Below, one piece after another: positions 34,009-42,040 of a stretch of DNA of 46,796 nucleotides. Every line of letters starts with the position of its first letter. Positions within the stretch are counted from its first letter, which is position 1. A model generated the notes under the pieces. The model searched no databases. It saw only the letters and a list, made by a program, of their open reading frames with translations, and was not told where the DNA came from. The position numbers and the translations under genes were made by a program. Source of the DNA: Provencibacterium sp. (lineage in GTDB: Bacteria > Bacillota > Clostridia > Oscillospirales > Ruminococcaceae). Where the stretch lies: positions 1 to 46,796 of the forward strand of contig JAAWAN010000015.1 in assembly GCA_022792175.1 (NCBI GenBank). Reading direction: 5' to 3'.

Positions 34009-34059
34009 GTTGTTTGACCATACCTTTCTGAGATATGCCTTTCTATACTTATCTACTCC

Positions 34060-34088
34060 ATACTAATACAAAATTCGGCAGGCGTCAA
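34060..34088 (-). promoter_or_regulatory. Promoter of the activase operon
   Basis: -35 TTGACG (34088-34083), 17 nt, -10 TAGTAT (34065-34060) on the minus strand, about 50 nt before the start of the activase gene. Confidence 0.6.
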
Positions 34089-34182
34089 TCACAGGGAGAC
34101 GAAAGTTCACAAACTATTGATAATGCTGGCGAAATTCCCCTCATCTGCGGAAATCTGGTGGACGAATTTTATCTTTTTTTGT

Positions 34183-34239
34183 TTGAATGCGCGGAGCGTT
34201 CATGCTATAATAAGTGCAGGGAGGAAAGCGGGGCTTTCC
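34183..34239 (+). promoter_or_regulatory. Strong promoter plus 5' leader hairpin (repeat copy 1)
   Basis: -35 TTGAAT (34183-34188), exactly 17 nt, extended -10 TGCTATAAT (TATAAT 34206-34211). Twelve nt after it a hairpin GGAAAGC (34223-34229) / GCTTTCC (34233-34239) begins. The stretch from the -10 to the hairpin is nearly the same at 46644-46679 (30 of 36 positions by eye). It drives the DivIVA-like gene through a further leader with hairpins up to 34320. Confidence 0.75.
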
Positions 34240-34354
34240 CTTGCCCGCATTGCTGTTTTACCGGCTCCGGCTTTTTGACAAAGGCCGGGCCTCATCCGTT
34301 GTTTTTCATAATAACGGATGGCCGGCAGCAGCCGTATGATTGGGAGGAAGAGAG

Positions 34355-35218
34355 ATGGAAAATCAGGGAATTTTTAAAACCAGCGTATTTGGAGGCTTTG
34401 ACAAGCAATCGGTACTGAACTATGTGGATGATATGATTAAAAAATCGCAGGAAAGGGAGCAGGAGCTGCTGGCCCGCTGCGAGGAGGCGGAAAAAGAGCG
34501 CGATCTGTATCTGAAAAAATACAACGAGGAGAACAAAAAGTCTGCCGGGATCGAGGAAAAAGACAGAGCCCTCGCAGAGGCGCAGCAATCCCTAGGCGAA
34601 AAGGAGAAGGAGCTTGAAAAGCTGAATGCGCAGCTCAAGGCCGCCAATGCCCAGATGGAGGAGATGCGCGGACAGCTGGCCGACTACGAAGAAAAGAGCC
34701 GCAAATATGATGAAGTCGCTTCCCAGGTGGGAGTCGTCATGGTAGAAGCGCAGAACCAGGCGGATGTCATCGTTGCCCGCGCGCATGCGCAGGCCGAGCA
34801 GGTGGCAAAGGAATCGATAGAGAATATCTATCATATCAACAAGCGTCTCGACCAGGCTATGGAGGATATCTACGGGCTTCGCTCCTATGCGGGCCAGGCG
34901 CTGCAGGCCTTTGATGAGCAGATGGCGCAGCTGGATATCTTCATCAAGGAATCAGCAGGCCGGCTGTATATCAGCGCAGGCAGCACCGAACTCGATGAGC
35001 ATGCGCGCTATTCTCAGTCCTACGCCGGGCAGGAGGGCTATGCGCAGCAACCCTATGAAGTGTCCTATGCCATTCAGGGGGAGGATGGCTACTATCCGCC
35101 CGAGACGCAGCCGGCACAGGCCTCCAGGCAGGAGGAAGGTGTCTTTTCAGCCGGCGCTGCGGAAGAGGACACCGGCAAGGAGACCGCCGATTTTTTTACA
35201 CAACCGGCCGGGGTTTAA
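34355..35218 (+). CDS. DivIVA-like coiled-coil protein
   Basis: 287 residues. The N-terminal FGGFDKQSVLNYVDDMI motif is typical for clostridial DivIVA-domain membrane-curvature proteins. A long coiled coil covers about residues 30-135 (many E, K, Q and heptads), then VGVVMVEAQNQADVIVARAHAQAEQVAKESIENIYHINKRLDQAMEDIY, a second helical segment. The tail is acidic, Q and P rich. It probably organises the pole or division site in the cytoplasm beneath the membrane. The start ATG follows GGAAGAG. Just before the stop is a run of seven T; the -1 frame stays open for about 90 codons to the next gene (see 35194-35475). Location between promoter copy 1 and the HAD gene suggests an operon. Confidence 0.78.
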   Translation: MENQGIFKTSVFGGFDKQSVLNYVDDMIKKSQEREQELLARCEEAEKERDLYLKKYNEENKKSAGIEEKDRALAEAQQSLGEKEKELEKLNAQLKAANAQMEEMRGQLADYEEKSRKYDEVASQVGVVMVEAQNQADVIVARAHAQAEQVAKESIENIYHINKRLDQAMEDIYGLRSYAGQALQAFDEQMAQLDIFIKESAGRLYISAGSTELDEHARYSQSYAGQEGYAQQPYEVSYAIQGEDGYYPPETQPAQASRQEEGVFSAGAAEEDTGKETADFFTQPAGV

Positions 35219-35475
35219 GCTCTCTGGCAGAGGCGGCCGGCCGGTGGGTTAAAAAAAGAGCTGGCCTGCTCTATCGGCTGCTTGAGCATACTCAGGCGCT
35301 GAAAATCACCCCCTCAGAAAAGCCGGCAAAGAGCGCGCCGCCAAATGCCCCTCTCCCGCAGACCCCGGATTTTTCGGAACCGGAGTCCTCGTCCTCAAAG
35401 CGCATGCCGGAGGAAGAAATATTTCTGGATAAGCAGGCATTTGCCGAGCCAAAAGGAGCGGATAAAAATGGCTGA
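35194..35475 (+). other. Open -1 frame continuing the DivIVA-like gene
   Basis: After the seven-T run at 35191-35197 the -1 frame is free of stops to a TGA at 35473-35475, about 93 codons. It reads ...TGRGLSSLAEAAGRWVKKRAGLLYRLLEHTQALKITPSEKPAKSAPP... and overlaps the HAD gene start (35468). Base use at third positions and residue composition look coding-like. It has no start codon or ribosome-binding site. It is either a real C-terminal extension reached by slippage, the product of a past deletion, or chance. Confidence 0.4.
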
Positions 35476-36169
35476 GCAGACTATCCGGCAGTTCGGACAG
35501 GCAGAGAGCCGGCTCTGCTCCCCCTGCCAGGCGGCTGTTTTTGATCTCGATGGAACGCTGGTCAACTCGCTGGCGGATCTGGCCCGCTCCTGCAATGAGG
35601 CGCTGGCAGAGCTGGGTCTTCCTGCCCATCCGCAGGAGAGCTACCGCCATTTTGTCGGAAACGGCTGCCAAAAGCTGATAGAGCGCGCGCTGCCCCCTGA
35701 CCGGCGGGACGCCGCAAGCTGCGAATCGCTGCGGGAGGCCTATAACCGGCACTACGAAAAAAATTATCTCTCCTCCTCCGCTCCCTATCCGGGTATTCTG
35801 GAGCTGCTCGAAACGCTTTCCAGGGCAGGACTGAAGCTTTGCGTAGTTTCCAACAAGCCCCATCCGTTTACTGTGCGCATGGTGGAAAAGCTTTTTCCCG
35901 GCCGCTTTTCGGTGGTTACCGGCAACCGGCCGGGAACGCCGGTAAAGCCCGATCCGACAGGCGTTTTGAAGGCTTTAAATGCGGTGGGTGTTTTGCCGGA
36001 AAAGGCCGTTTACATCGGGGACAGCGATGTGGATGTGCTGACTGGACATAATGCGGGGATGCCGGTCATCGGCTGCCTGTGGGGCTTTCGCAGGGAGGAG
36101 GAGCTGCGCGCCGCAGGCGCGGACCGGCTCGTCCACACAGCGGATGAAATCGGGCGGCTTCTCATTTAA
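35468..36169 (+). CDS. HAD-family phosphatase, phosphoglycolate phosphatase-like
   Basis: 233 residues. HAD motif I is FDLDGTLVNS (nucleophile Asp26, Asp28). Motif II is VVSNKP, motif III lysine in GTPVKPDPTG, and motif IV GDSDVD. The cap is helical (type C1). It resembles Gph-type phosphatases acting on 2-phosphoglycolate or other small phosphates. Start ATG 35468 has GGAG 9 nt upstream and overlaps the open frame extending from the DivIVA-like gene, so it is probably translated from the same mRNA. A 22-bp terminator follows. Confidence 0.9.
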   Translation: MAEQTIRQFGQAESRLCSPCQAAVFDLDGTLVNSLADLARSCNEALAELGLPAHPQESYRHFVGNGCQKLIERALPPDRRDAASCESLREAYNRHYEKNYLSSSAPYPGILELLETLSRAGLKLCVVSNKPHPFTVRMVEKLFPGRFSVVTGNRPGTPVKPDPTGVLKALNAVGVLPEKAVYIGDSDVDVLTGHNAGMPVIGCLWGFRREEELRAAGADRLVHTADEIGRLLI

Positions 36170-36210
36170 TATGTATGCGCACGGCCGTTTGCCCATGCGG
36201 ACATTTTAGT

Positions 36211-36265
36211 GCCGCAGCCATCTGCCGGCAGCATTTTCAGCTGCCGGCAGATGGCTGCGGCTTTT
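36211..36265 (+). terminator. Very strong 22-bp terminator between convergent genes
   Basis: Perfect arms 36211-36232 and 36240-36261, loop ATTTTCA, then TTTT. It lies between the HAD phosphatase and sigG, which converge here. Confidence 0.9.
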
Positions 36266-36284
36266 ATGACCTGCGGGCCAAAGC

Positions 36285-37055
36285 TCATATCTGCTTTTTT
36301 ATCCGTTCGAGCGCGCTTTTTTCAAGCCGGGAAACCTGGGCCTGGGAAATTCCGATTTCCTGGGCAACATCCATCTGGGTTTTTCCCTGGAAAAACCGGC
36401 TGTAAAGAATTTTTTTCTCCCGCTCTCCCAGCCCGGAGATGGCCTCCTTTAAAGAAATTTCATCCAGCCAGTCAGCCTGCCCATCCGCATCGCCGACCTG
36501 ATCCATCACATAGATGGTATCCCCCCCATCCGAGAATACCGGCTCATACAGAGAAACCGGGTCAACAATCGATTCGAGCGCAAGCACCACCTCGCTCTTT
36601 TTGCAGCCCATCCTCTCTGCAATCTCCTCCACTGTTGGCTCGCGGGCATTCTCGCCTATGAACTGCTCTTTAATCAGCATGGCGCGATAGGCCGTATCGC
36701 GCATCGACCGGCTGACCCGAATCGGATTGTTATCCCGCAGATAGCGCCGGATTTCCCCGAGAATCATCGGCACCCCATAGGTAGAAAACTTGACCATCTG
36801 GTTCGGGTCGAAATTATCAATCGCCTTGATAAGGCCTACGCACCCCACCTGAAAAAGGTCATCCAGATTTTCTCCCCGGTTGGTAAATTTCTGAACGACG
36901 CTCAATACCAGCCGCAGGTTTCCGCTGATCAGCTCCTCCCGCGCCTTTTTATCCCCTTTCTTTGCTTTTTTCAGCAGCTCGAGCTTCTCCTTCTCCTTAA
37001 GCACCCTGAGCTTGGCTGTGTTGACGCCGCAAATCTCAACCTTGTTCGTGTACAT
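36285..37055 (-). CDS. sigG: Sporulation sigma factor SigG
   Basis: 256 residues, the length of SigG. It starts NKVEICGVNTAKL, diagnostic of SigG, followed by NLRLVLSVVQKFTNRGENLDDLFQVGCVGLIKAIDNFD (region 2), SRSMRDTAYRAM, DPVSLYEPVFSDGGDTIYVMDQV, and REKKILYSRFFQGKTQMDVAQEIGISQAQVSRLEKSALE (region 4). It directs forespore gene expression after engulfment and shows this organism forms endospores. spoIIGA-sigE, the usual neighbours, are absent. The promoter region is about 345 nt and contains palindromes; I could not fix a sigma-F or sigma-G promoter in it. Confidence 0.96.
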   Translation of the reverse strand: MYTNKVEICGVNTAKLRVLKEKEKLELLKKAKKGDKKAREELISGNLRLVLSVVQKFTNRGENLDDLFQVGCVGLIKAIDNFDPNQMVKFSTYGVPMILGEIRRYLRDNNPIRVSRSMRDTAYRAMLIKEQFIGENAREPTVEEIAERMGCKKSEVVLALESIVDPVSLYEPVFSDGGDTIYVMDQVGDADGQADWLDEISLKEAISGLGEREKKILYSRFFQGKTQMDVAQEIGISQAQVSRLEKSALERIKKQI

Positions 37056-37174
37056 CCCCGCGCATCCCCTTTTTAGCTGGTGCTAAAAGTATGGGCGCGG
37101 CTGTTTGCGCACATGCACAGCGGCGGCGATTGGCAACAGTTCCCTTCTTTTCCGGGAAAAATTGCTGTCTGCCT

Positions 37175-37298
37175 GTGTCTTTTCAAGACACAGCATTTAA
37201 AGTATACTTTTTTAAATACTGCTGCCCTGTTGTCTTTTCAGTTTCCGTACTCAAAAAGCCTGCCATATGGTATAATAGCCGCAGGGTGGCTATTATAC
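37175..37298. promoter_or_regulatory. Palindromes and promoter between sigG and the C26 hydrolase
   Basis: Hairpin GTGTCTT/AAGACAC (37175-37191). Palindrome AAAGTATACTTT (37199-37210). A perfect inverted repeat, GTATAATAGCC (37270-37280) and GGCTATTATAC (37288-37298), with the extended -10 TGGTATAAT (TATAAT 37271-37276) inside the left arm, gives a plus-strand promoter for the C26 gene and likely an operator. The mirrored TATAAT could serve the minus strand. Confidence 0.55.
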
Positions 37299-37399
37299 GC
37301 CGACTTATTCGGCCGCCCTTTGGGCATGACTGAGAATACTCTATCTGCTTTAAGAAGATAATAACCGGCAGCATCCGCTGCCAAAAGGAGGATTTTTCG

Positions 37400-38107
37400 A
37401 TGAAACCCTTAATTGGGATAACCGCCTGCCTCGAGGAAGAAAAGAGCTATAAAACCGGCAGCAGCTATGTGAAAGCAGTCCTGCGGGCTGGGGGCGTTCC
37501 TGTTCTTCTCCCCTGTGCGGCAGGACCGGAGGCCTGTAAGCAGCTGGTCAATACGGTGGACGGCATTCTGATTCCCGGAGGGGTGGATTCTGCCCCCCAG
37601 CTTTTCGGGGAGGAACCGCTGCCTCAGGTAAGCTGTATGGATGGGGATCTGGACCGCTTCGAGCTGGAGCTTATCCACCGGGCGACAGATATGGGAAAGC
37701 CCATTCTGGCCATCTGCCGTGGCTGCCAGATAATCAACATTGCTTTCGGCGGCACCCTCTATCAGGATATTCCCAGCCAGCTGCCCGAGGCACAGGGACA
37801 TTATCAGCAGACGGCCAGCCGCTCTGAGCCCTACCACATGGTCAGCATCCTCCCCAAAACCGCGCTGGCTGCCGCCCTGGGGGAAGGAGAGCTTGTCACC
37901 AACTCCTTTCACCACCAGGCCGTAAAGCGGCTGGCAGAGGGATTCCGTGTCTGCGCCCGAACGCGCGACGGCATCATAGAGGGGATTGAAAACAGCGACG
38001 GTTCCATTCTGGGCGTACAGTGGCACCCGGAATGTATGGAAGAGCGCTTTCCCCGCTTTCAGAGGCTCTTCTGCGCTTTCATCGAGCGGGCCGCCAAAAG
38101 GCCCTGA
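37400..38107 (+). CDS. Peptidase C26 (gamma-glutamyl hydrolase-type) amidotransferase
   Basis: 235 residues of the class-I glutamine amidotransferase fold. The nucleophile Cys106 is in AICRGCQIIN, and the catalytic HPE is in VQWHPECMEE. GGVDSAPQLFGEE and NSFHHQAVKRLAEGF are the classical signatures of gamma-glutamyl-gamma-aminobutyrate hydrolases (PuuD) and related enzymes. It removes gamma-glutamyl groups from a small acceptor; with no putrescine genes nearby, the substrate is uncertain. GGAGG lies 8 nt before the ATG. Confidence 0.92.
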   Translation: MKPLIGITACLEEEKSYKTGSSYVKAVLRAGGVPVLLPCAAGPEACKQLVNTVDGILIPGGVDSAPQLFGEEPLPQVSCMDGDLDRFELELIHRATDMGKPILAICRGCQIINIAFGGTLYQDIPSQLPEAQGHYQQTASRSEPYHMVSILPKTALAAALGEGELVTNSFHHQAVKRLAEGFRVCARTRDGIIEGIENSDGSILGVQWHPECMEERFPRFQRLFCAFIERAAKRP

Positions 38108-38129
38108 GGCTATCGGGAAACGGCATTTT

Positions 38130-39452
38130 CTACTGCTTTTTGTGCTGCGCATGCCACCGGGCAATATCCTGCATCCGCTCGGCGACGCGCGCCTCCGAGC
38201 CCTCCCCCGTCGGCCGGTAATACTGCCGGCCTAAAAGGGAATCGGGCAGGCACTGCATATCGGTCAGCTTATCTTCGCTATCATGGGCATACTGGTAGCC
38301 CTCGCCATAGTGCAGCTGCTTCATCAGCCGGGTGGGCGCGTTGCGGATAACCAGCGGCACCGGTTCGGCCAGCATTCCGAGCGCATCCTTTTTCGCCTCT
38401 TCATAGGCCACATACAGTGCATTGGATTTCGGTGCAAGCGCCATATAGGTAACAGCATGGGTCAGATGCACGCTGCACTCCGGCATGCCGATATCGTGGC
38501 AGGCCTCATAGACCGAAACGGCCAGCTGCACCGCGCGGCTGTCCGCCATGCCGACATCCTCACTGGCAAAGCGGATAATCCGCCGGGCCACATAGAGCGG
38601 GTCCTCCCCCGCCTCGAGCATGCGGGCCAGCCAGTAGATGGCGGCCTGCACATCCGAATTGCGCATCGATTTGTGCAGTGCGGAGATGAGGTTATAGTGC
38701 TCCTCCCCCTTTTTGTCATAGAGCAGCGCCTTGCTGCCCAGGCACTGGGCGAGTGTTTCCCGGGTAACACGCACCCGCTCCCCCTCCCGCTCGCCGTTTA
38801 AAACCACCATTTCCAGCGTATTGAGGGCAATGCGCGCATCCCCATTGGAGAAATTGGTAATTACTCTGAGAAGCTCATCCGGCAGTTCCACTGGCTGACC
38901 GCCAAATCCGCGCGGATCGGTGAGCGCGCGCCTGAGCAGAGAAAAAAGCTCCTGCGTTTCCAGCGCCTGCAGCACGAATACCCTGCAGCGGGAGAGAAGC
39001 GCCGCATTGATTTCAAAAGAGGGGTTCTCGGTTGTCGCACCGATAAGGATGATGCTCCCCTTCTCCACAAAGGGCAAAAAGGCATCCTGCTGCGCCTTAT
39101 TGAAACGGTGGATCTCATCGACAAAAAGAATGGTCGTCTCCCCCATCAGCCGGCTCTGCTCGGCGCGGGTCATGACCTCCTTTATCTCCCTGATGCCGCT
39201 GGTCACCGCGCTGAAATCAATAAAGCTGCTGCCGGTGCGGCGGGCGATAATGCGCGCCAGCGTCGTTTTGCCAACGCCGGGCGGGCCCCAGAAAATCATG
39301 GAGGAAAGCTGGTCGCGTTCAATCAGCTGGCGCAGGATTTTCCCCTCCCCCAGCAGATGCTGCTGGCCGGCAAATTCTTCGAGCGTCTGCGGCCGCATCC
39401 GGCTTGCCAGCGGGTCAAAGAGTGGGTGGCTGTTAAAAAAGGACTGCTGCAT
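38130..39452 (-). CDS. rarA: Replication-associated recombination protein RarA
   Basis: 440 residues from ATG 39452 (AAAGGAAG upstream). AAA+ ATPase: Walker A GPPGVGKTT (56-64), Walker B FVDEIHRFNKAQQDAFLP, sensor 1 GATTENPSF, and the RarA-specific tail with LISALHKSMRNSDVQAAIYWLARMLEAGEDPLYVARR and YYRPTGEGSE. RarA (MgsA) acts at stalled replication forks and interacts with SSB and the polymerase clamp loader. It is convergent with the C26 gene, its stop only 22 nt away. Confidence 0.96.
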   Translation of the reverse strand: MQQSFFNSHPLFDPLASRMRPQTLEEFAGQQHLLGEGKILRQLIERDQLSSMIFWGPPGVGKTTLARIIARRTGSSFIDFSAVTSGIREIKEVMTRAEQSRLMGETTILFVDEIHRFNKAQQDAFLPFVEKGSIILIGATTENPSFEINAALLSRCRVFVLQALETQELFSLLRRALTDPRGFGGQPVELPDELLRVITNFSNGDARIALNTLEMVVLNGEREGERVRVTRETLAQCLGSKALLYDKKGEEHYNLISALHKSMRNSDVQAAIYWLARMLEAGEDPLYVARRIIRFASEDVGMADSRAVQLAVSVYEACHDIGMPECSVHLTHAVTYMALAPKSNALYVAYEEAKKDALGMLAEPVPLVIRNAPTRLMKQLHYGEGYQYAHDSEDKLTDMQCLPDSLLGRQYYRPTGEGSEARVAERMQDIARWHAQHKKQ

Positions 39453-39507
39453 ACTTCTTCTTCCTTTCCGGTCATGGGCAGTCTTTCTGCCCGGATATTT
39501 CGGAAAA

Positions 39508-39543
39508 GGCCGGTTCAAGGCGCCTTACCGTCTTGAACCGGCC
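39508..39543 (-). terminator. Terminator after the MATE gene
   Basis: 12-bp perfect arms GGCCGGTTCAAG (39508-39519) and its complement (39532-39543), followed on the minus strand by TTTTCCG. Confidence 0.75.
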
Positions 39544-39627
39544 CTGCTTTTCTGTTACTCATTCATACCTGCCCGGCAGGCAAACCCGCTCTGCCGCGCT
39601 TCGCAGGAAAAGCTGTCCGCGACCGGC

Positions 39628-41019
39628 CTAGTTTCCTTCCCCCTGCAGCTGCGCCTTTTTGGAAAACTCCTTTTTGATGACGCAGACACCCACCGGCAGA
39701 AAAACGGCCAAGCAGGTATACTCGGCTATCGGGTAGGCAAACCAGACGGCATCCAGCCCCCAGAGCCGTCCCAGCAGCCAGGCAACCGGAAGAATCAGGA
39801 CCAGCTGGCGCAGCAGCGACATCAAAAGCGACTGCAGGCCATAACCGATGGCCTGAAACATGGTAGAGATAATAATGCCGAACGCCGCGCCGATAAAGCA
39901 GTAGCTGATAGTGCGCAGAGCGGCCTGGCCGATGCGCTGCATCTCCGGCCCCGCCTCAAAGAGCATGAGCAGCTTATCGGGGATGAGGTTAAACAGCAGC
40001 GTTCCCACCGTCATAATCCCGAGCGCGACGGCAAAGGCCAGCTTTAACGCATGCATGAAGCGCTTGCGGTTGTTGGCGCCATAGTTGTAGCCGAGAATGG
40101 GCATCAGTCCCTGCGTCAGGCCGAAGACCGGCATGAAAACAAACGACTGCAGCTTGAAGTAGGCGCCAATGACCGCGACCGCAGTAGAGGAATAGGACAT
40201 CAGGATTTTGTTCATGCCGGTTGTTGTGACCGAACCGATGGCATTCATCACCGCCGTCGGCACACCGACCTTGAGAATATCGCGGATAGCGCCCCCATCC
40301 AGCCGGAAGCCCTTCAGCTGGATATGCACCGCATGCTCGCGGATAAGGAGCATAACCATCACATAGATAGCCGCCGCAATCTGGCCTGTCACCGTCGCAA
40401 TCGCCGCGCCTGCAATGCCCAGCGCCGGAAAACCGAGCAGCCCGAAAATCATAATCGGGTCGAGAATAATGTTGAGAATGGCGCCGATTAATTGGGTAAT
40501 CATCGGAATAATCATATTCCCCGTCGCCTGCAGCACCTTTTCCCCCATGCCTGCAATGTGCATACCAAACGAGAAAATCATTACAATCGAGAGATACTGT
40601 GTCCCCATCTCGACCATGGCTGCATCCTCGGAAAACAGGGAGATAAACGGCCGCGCAATCAGCAGCCCGCCCAGCAGGAAAAGGATATAGTTGACAAGCG
40701 CCAGAAAAAAGCCGTTGTTCGCCGCAGCCGAGGCCTCCTGCAGCCTCCCTTCGCCCAGCCGGCGGGCGATCAGCGAATTGGCGCCCACCGAGGCGCCCAG
40801 CGAGAAGGAGAGGATGAGCATCTGCATGGGGAAGGCGAGCGAAACGGCCGTCAGCGCATCCTCGCTGAGCCTCGCAACAAAAATGCTGTCCACAATATTG
40901 TAGAGCGACTGTACCAGCATCGAGCACATGGCCGGCAGCGCCATGCTCATCAGCAGCTTTCCCACCGGCATGGTGCCCATCTTCTGGGCACTGTTTTCTT
41001 TTTTTATCTGACTGTCCAT
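39628..41019 (-). CDS. MATE-family multidrug exporter
   Basis: 463 residues with 12 hydrophobic helices in two homologous halves. MATE hallmarks include MALPAMCSMLVQSLYNIVDSIFVARLSEDALTAVSLAFPMQML near the N-terminus and IGSVTTTGMNKILMSYSSTAVAVIGAYFKLQSFVFMPVFGLTQGLMPILGYNYGANNRKR opening the second half. These proteins pump cationic drugs or metabolites out using a sodium or proton gradient. Start ATG 41019 with AGGAGG 6 nt upstream. Monocistronic, with a structured leader (41060-41140) and a terminator. Confidence 0.95.
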   Translation of the reverse strand: MDSQIKKENSAQKMGTMPVGKLLMSMALPAMCSMLVQSLYNIVDSIFVARLSEDALTAVSLAFPMQMLILSFSLGASVGANSLIARRLGEGRLQEASAAANNGFFLALVNYILFLLGGLLIARPFISLFSEDAAMVEMGTQYLSIVMIFSFGMHIAGMGEKVLQATGNMIIPMITQLIGAILNIILDPIMIFGLLGFPALGIAGAAIATVTGQIAAAIYVMVMLLIREHAVHIQLKGFRLDGGAIRDILKVGVPTAVMNAIGSVTTTGMNKILMSYSSTAVAVIGAYFKLQSFVFMPVFGLTQGLMPILGYNYGANNRKRFMHALKLAFAVALGIMTVGTLLFNLIPDKLLMLFEAGPEMQRIGQAALRTISYCFIGAAFGIIISTMFQAIGYGLQSLLMSLLRQLVLILPVAWLLGRLWGLDAVWFAYPIAEYTCLAVFLPVGVCVIKKEFSKKAQLQGEGN

Positions 41020-41033
41020 GAAAAACCTCCTGT

Positions 41034-41185
41034 TTTTAAAGACGGCCGCGCCGCCTGCAGTCCCTTCTGGCCGGAGAATCTCCGCCCAAAAATGAACAGA
41101 CGACCGAACGGCTACGAAAGCCGCTCATCGTCTGCCATACTTAGCTTCTTTGTATTCTATTCTACCATAATCTGCTTTTATCCGC
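41034..41185 (-). promoter_or_regulatory. Structured leader and promoter of the MATE gene
   Basis: On the minus strand, TGGTAGAAT near 41155-41165 is an extended -10. Next comes CAGACGA...TCGTCTG enclosing CGGCT...AGCCG, then a GGAG/CTCC hairpin before AGGAGG. It may be a regulatory RNA; the elements do not match a riboswitch that I recognise, including the mini-ykkC type. Confidence 0.35.
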
Positions 41186-41231
41186 CAGCATCTGTCCTGT
41201 AGATTCATTTCGGGGCATTTTCATAAAAACT

Positions 41232-41243
41232 GGCGATATCGCC
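41232..41243 (-). terminator. Short palindrome at the trpZ-like stop
   Basis: GGCGATATCGCC (12-nt palindrome) followed on the minus strand by AGTTTTTATG. A weak terminator candidate overlapping the stop codon. Confidence 0.35.
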
Positions 41244-42040
41244 TATTTTGCGAGCAATATACGGTCGTTATCGAGCTCCTTCCCCTCCCTCTCCCAGAAA
41301 AGGGCGAGCACCTCGCTCACCGTCAGCTCTGCCCGCTTTGCGGGGTCCAGCTCGAGGGCAAGCGCGCCGTTATCCATCATAATCGTCCGGTTGCCGAGCT
41401 TTAGGGCGCTGGCAATGTTGTGGGTCACCATCAGGGTGGTAATCCGGTCGCGCTGCACCGTCTTCTCTGTCAGCTCGAGTACCTTCTGCGCCGTGGTAGG
41501 GTCGAGGGCGGCGGTATGCTCATCGAGCAGCAGGAGCTTCGGCGTCACCAGGGTGGCCATCATCAGCGTAACCGCCTGCCTCTGCCCACCGGAAAGCAGC
41601 CCCATGCGGGTTTTCATCCTGTTTTCCAGCCCCAGGCCGAGCGGCTGCAGCATGCCGGCAAAATAGGCGCGGTCCTTTTTGGTAATGGCCGGCAGCAGTC
41701 CGCGCCGGGTCCCCCGCCCATAGGCCAGAGCCAGGTTCTCCTCCACCGTCAGCGAGGGGGAGGTACCCTTAAGCGGATCCTGAAACAGCCGGCCAATATC
41801 GGAGGCCCGCCGGTATTCCGGCAGATAGGTGATATCCCGGCCATCCAGCAGGATTTTTCCGCTGTCCGGCAGCAGGGAGCCGGCTATCAGATTAAACAGA
41901 GTGGATTTTCCCGCCCCGTTGCCGCCTAAAATGGTGACGAAATCTCCTTTTTCCAGCCGCAGGCTGAAGTTTTTCAACGCGGCGCGCTCATTGACGGTGC
42001 CCGCACCGAAGGTTTTGGAAAGGCCGGTAATTTCAAGCAT
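41243..42040 (-). CDS. trpZ: ABC transporter ATPase, tryptophan uptake (TrpZ-like)
   Basis: 265 residues. Walker A GGNGAGKST (39-47), signature LSGGQRQAVTLMMATL, Walker B LLLLDEHTAALDP, H-loop in MVTHNIASAL. This is the subgroup that pairs with BPD_transp_2 permeases and ABC_sub_bind proteins. Start ATG 42040 overlaps the permease stop by a few bases, with GGGAGG 9 nt upstream. It energises the trpXY-type importer; tryptophan specificity is inferred from the UGG T-box upstream of the operon. Confidence 0.88.
   Translation of the reverse strand: MLEITGLSKTFGAGTVNERAALKNFSLRLEKGDFVTILGGNGAGKSTLFNLIAGSLLPDSGKILLDGRDITYLPEYRRASDIGRLFQDPLKGTSPSLTVEENLALAYGRGTRRGLLPAITKKDRAYFAGMLQPLGLGLENRMKTRMGLLSGGQRQAVTLMMATLVTPKLLLLDEHTAALDPTTAQKVLELTEKTVQRDRITTLMVTHNIASALKLGNRTIMMDNGALALELDPAKRAELTVSEVLALFWEREGKELDNDRILLAK

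Noticed and set aside
41034-41185. Mini-ykkC (guanidine-II) riboswitch before the MATE gene
   Set aside because: Hairpins are present, but the paired ACGR loops required for that class are not.
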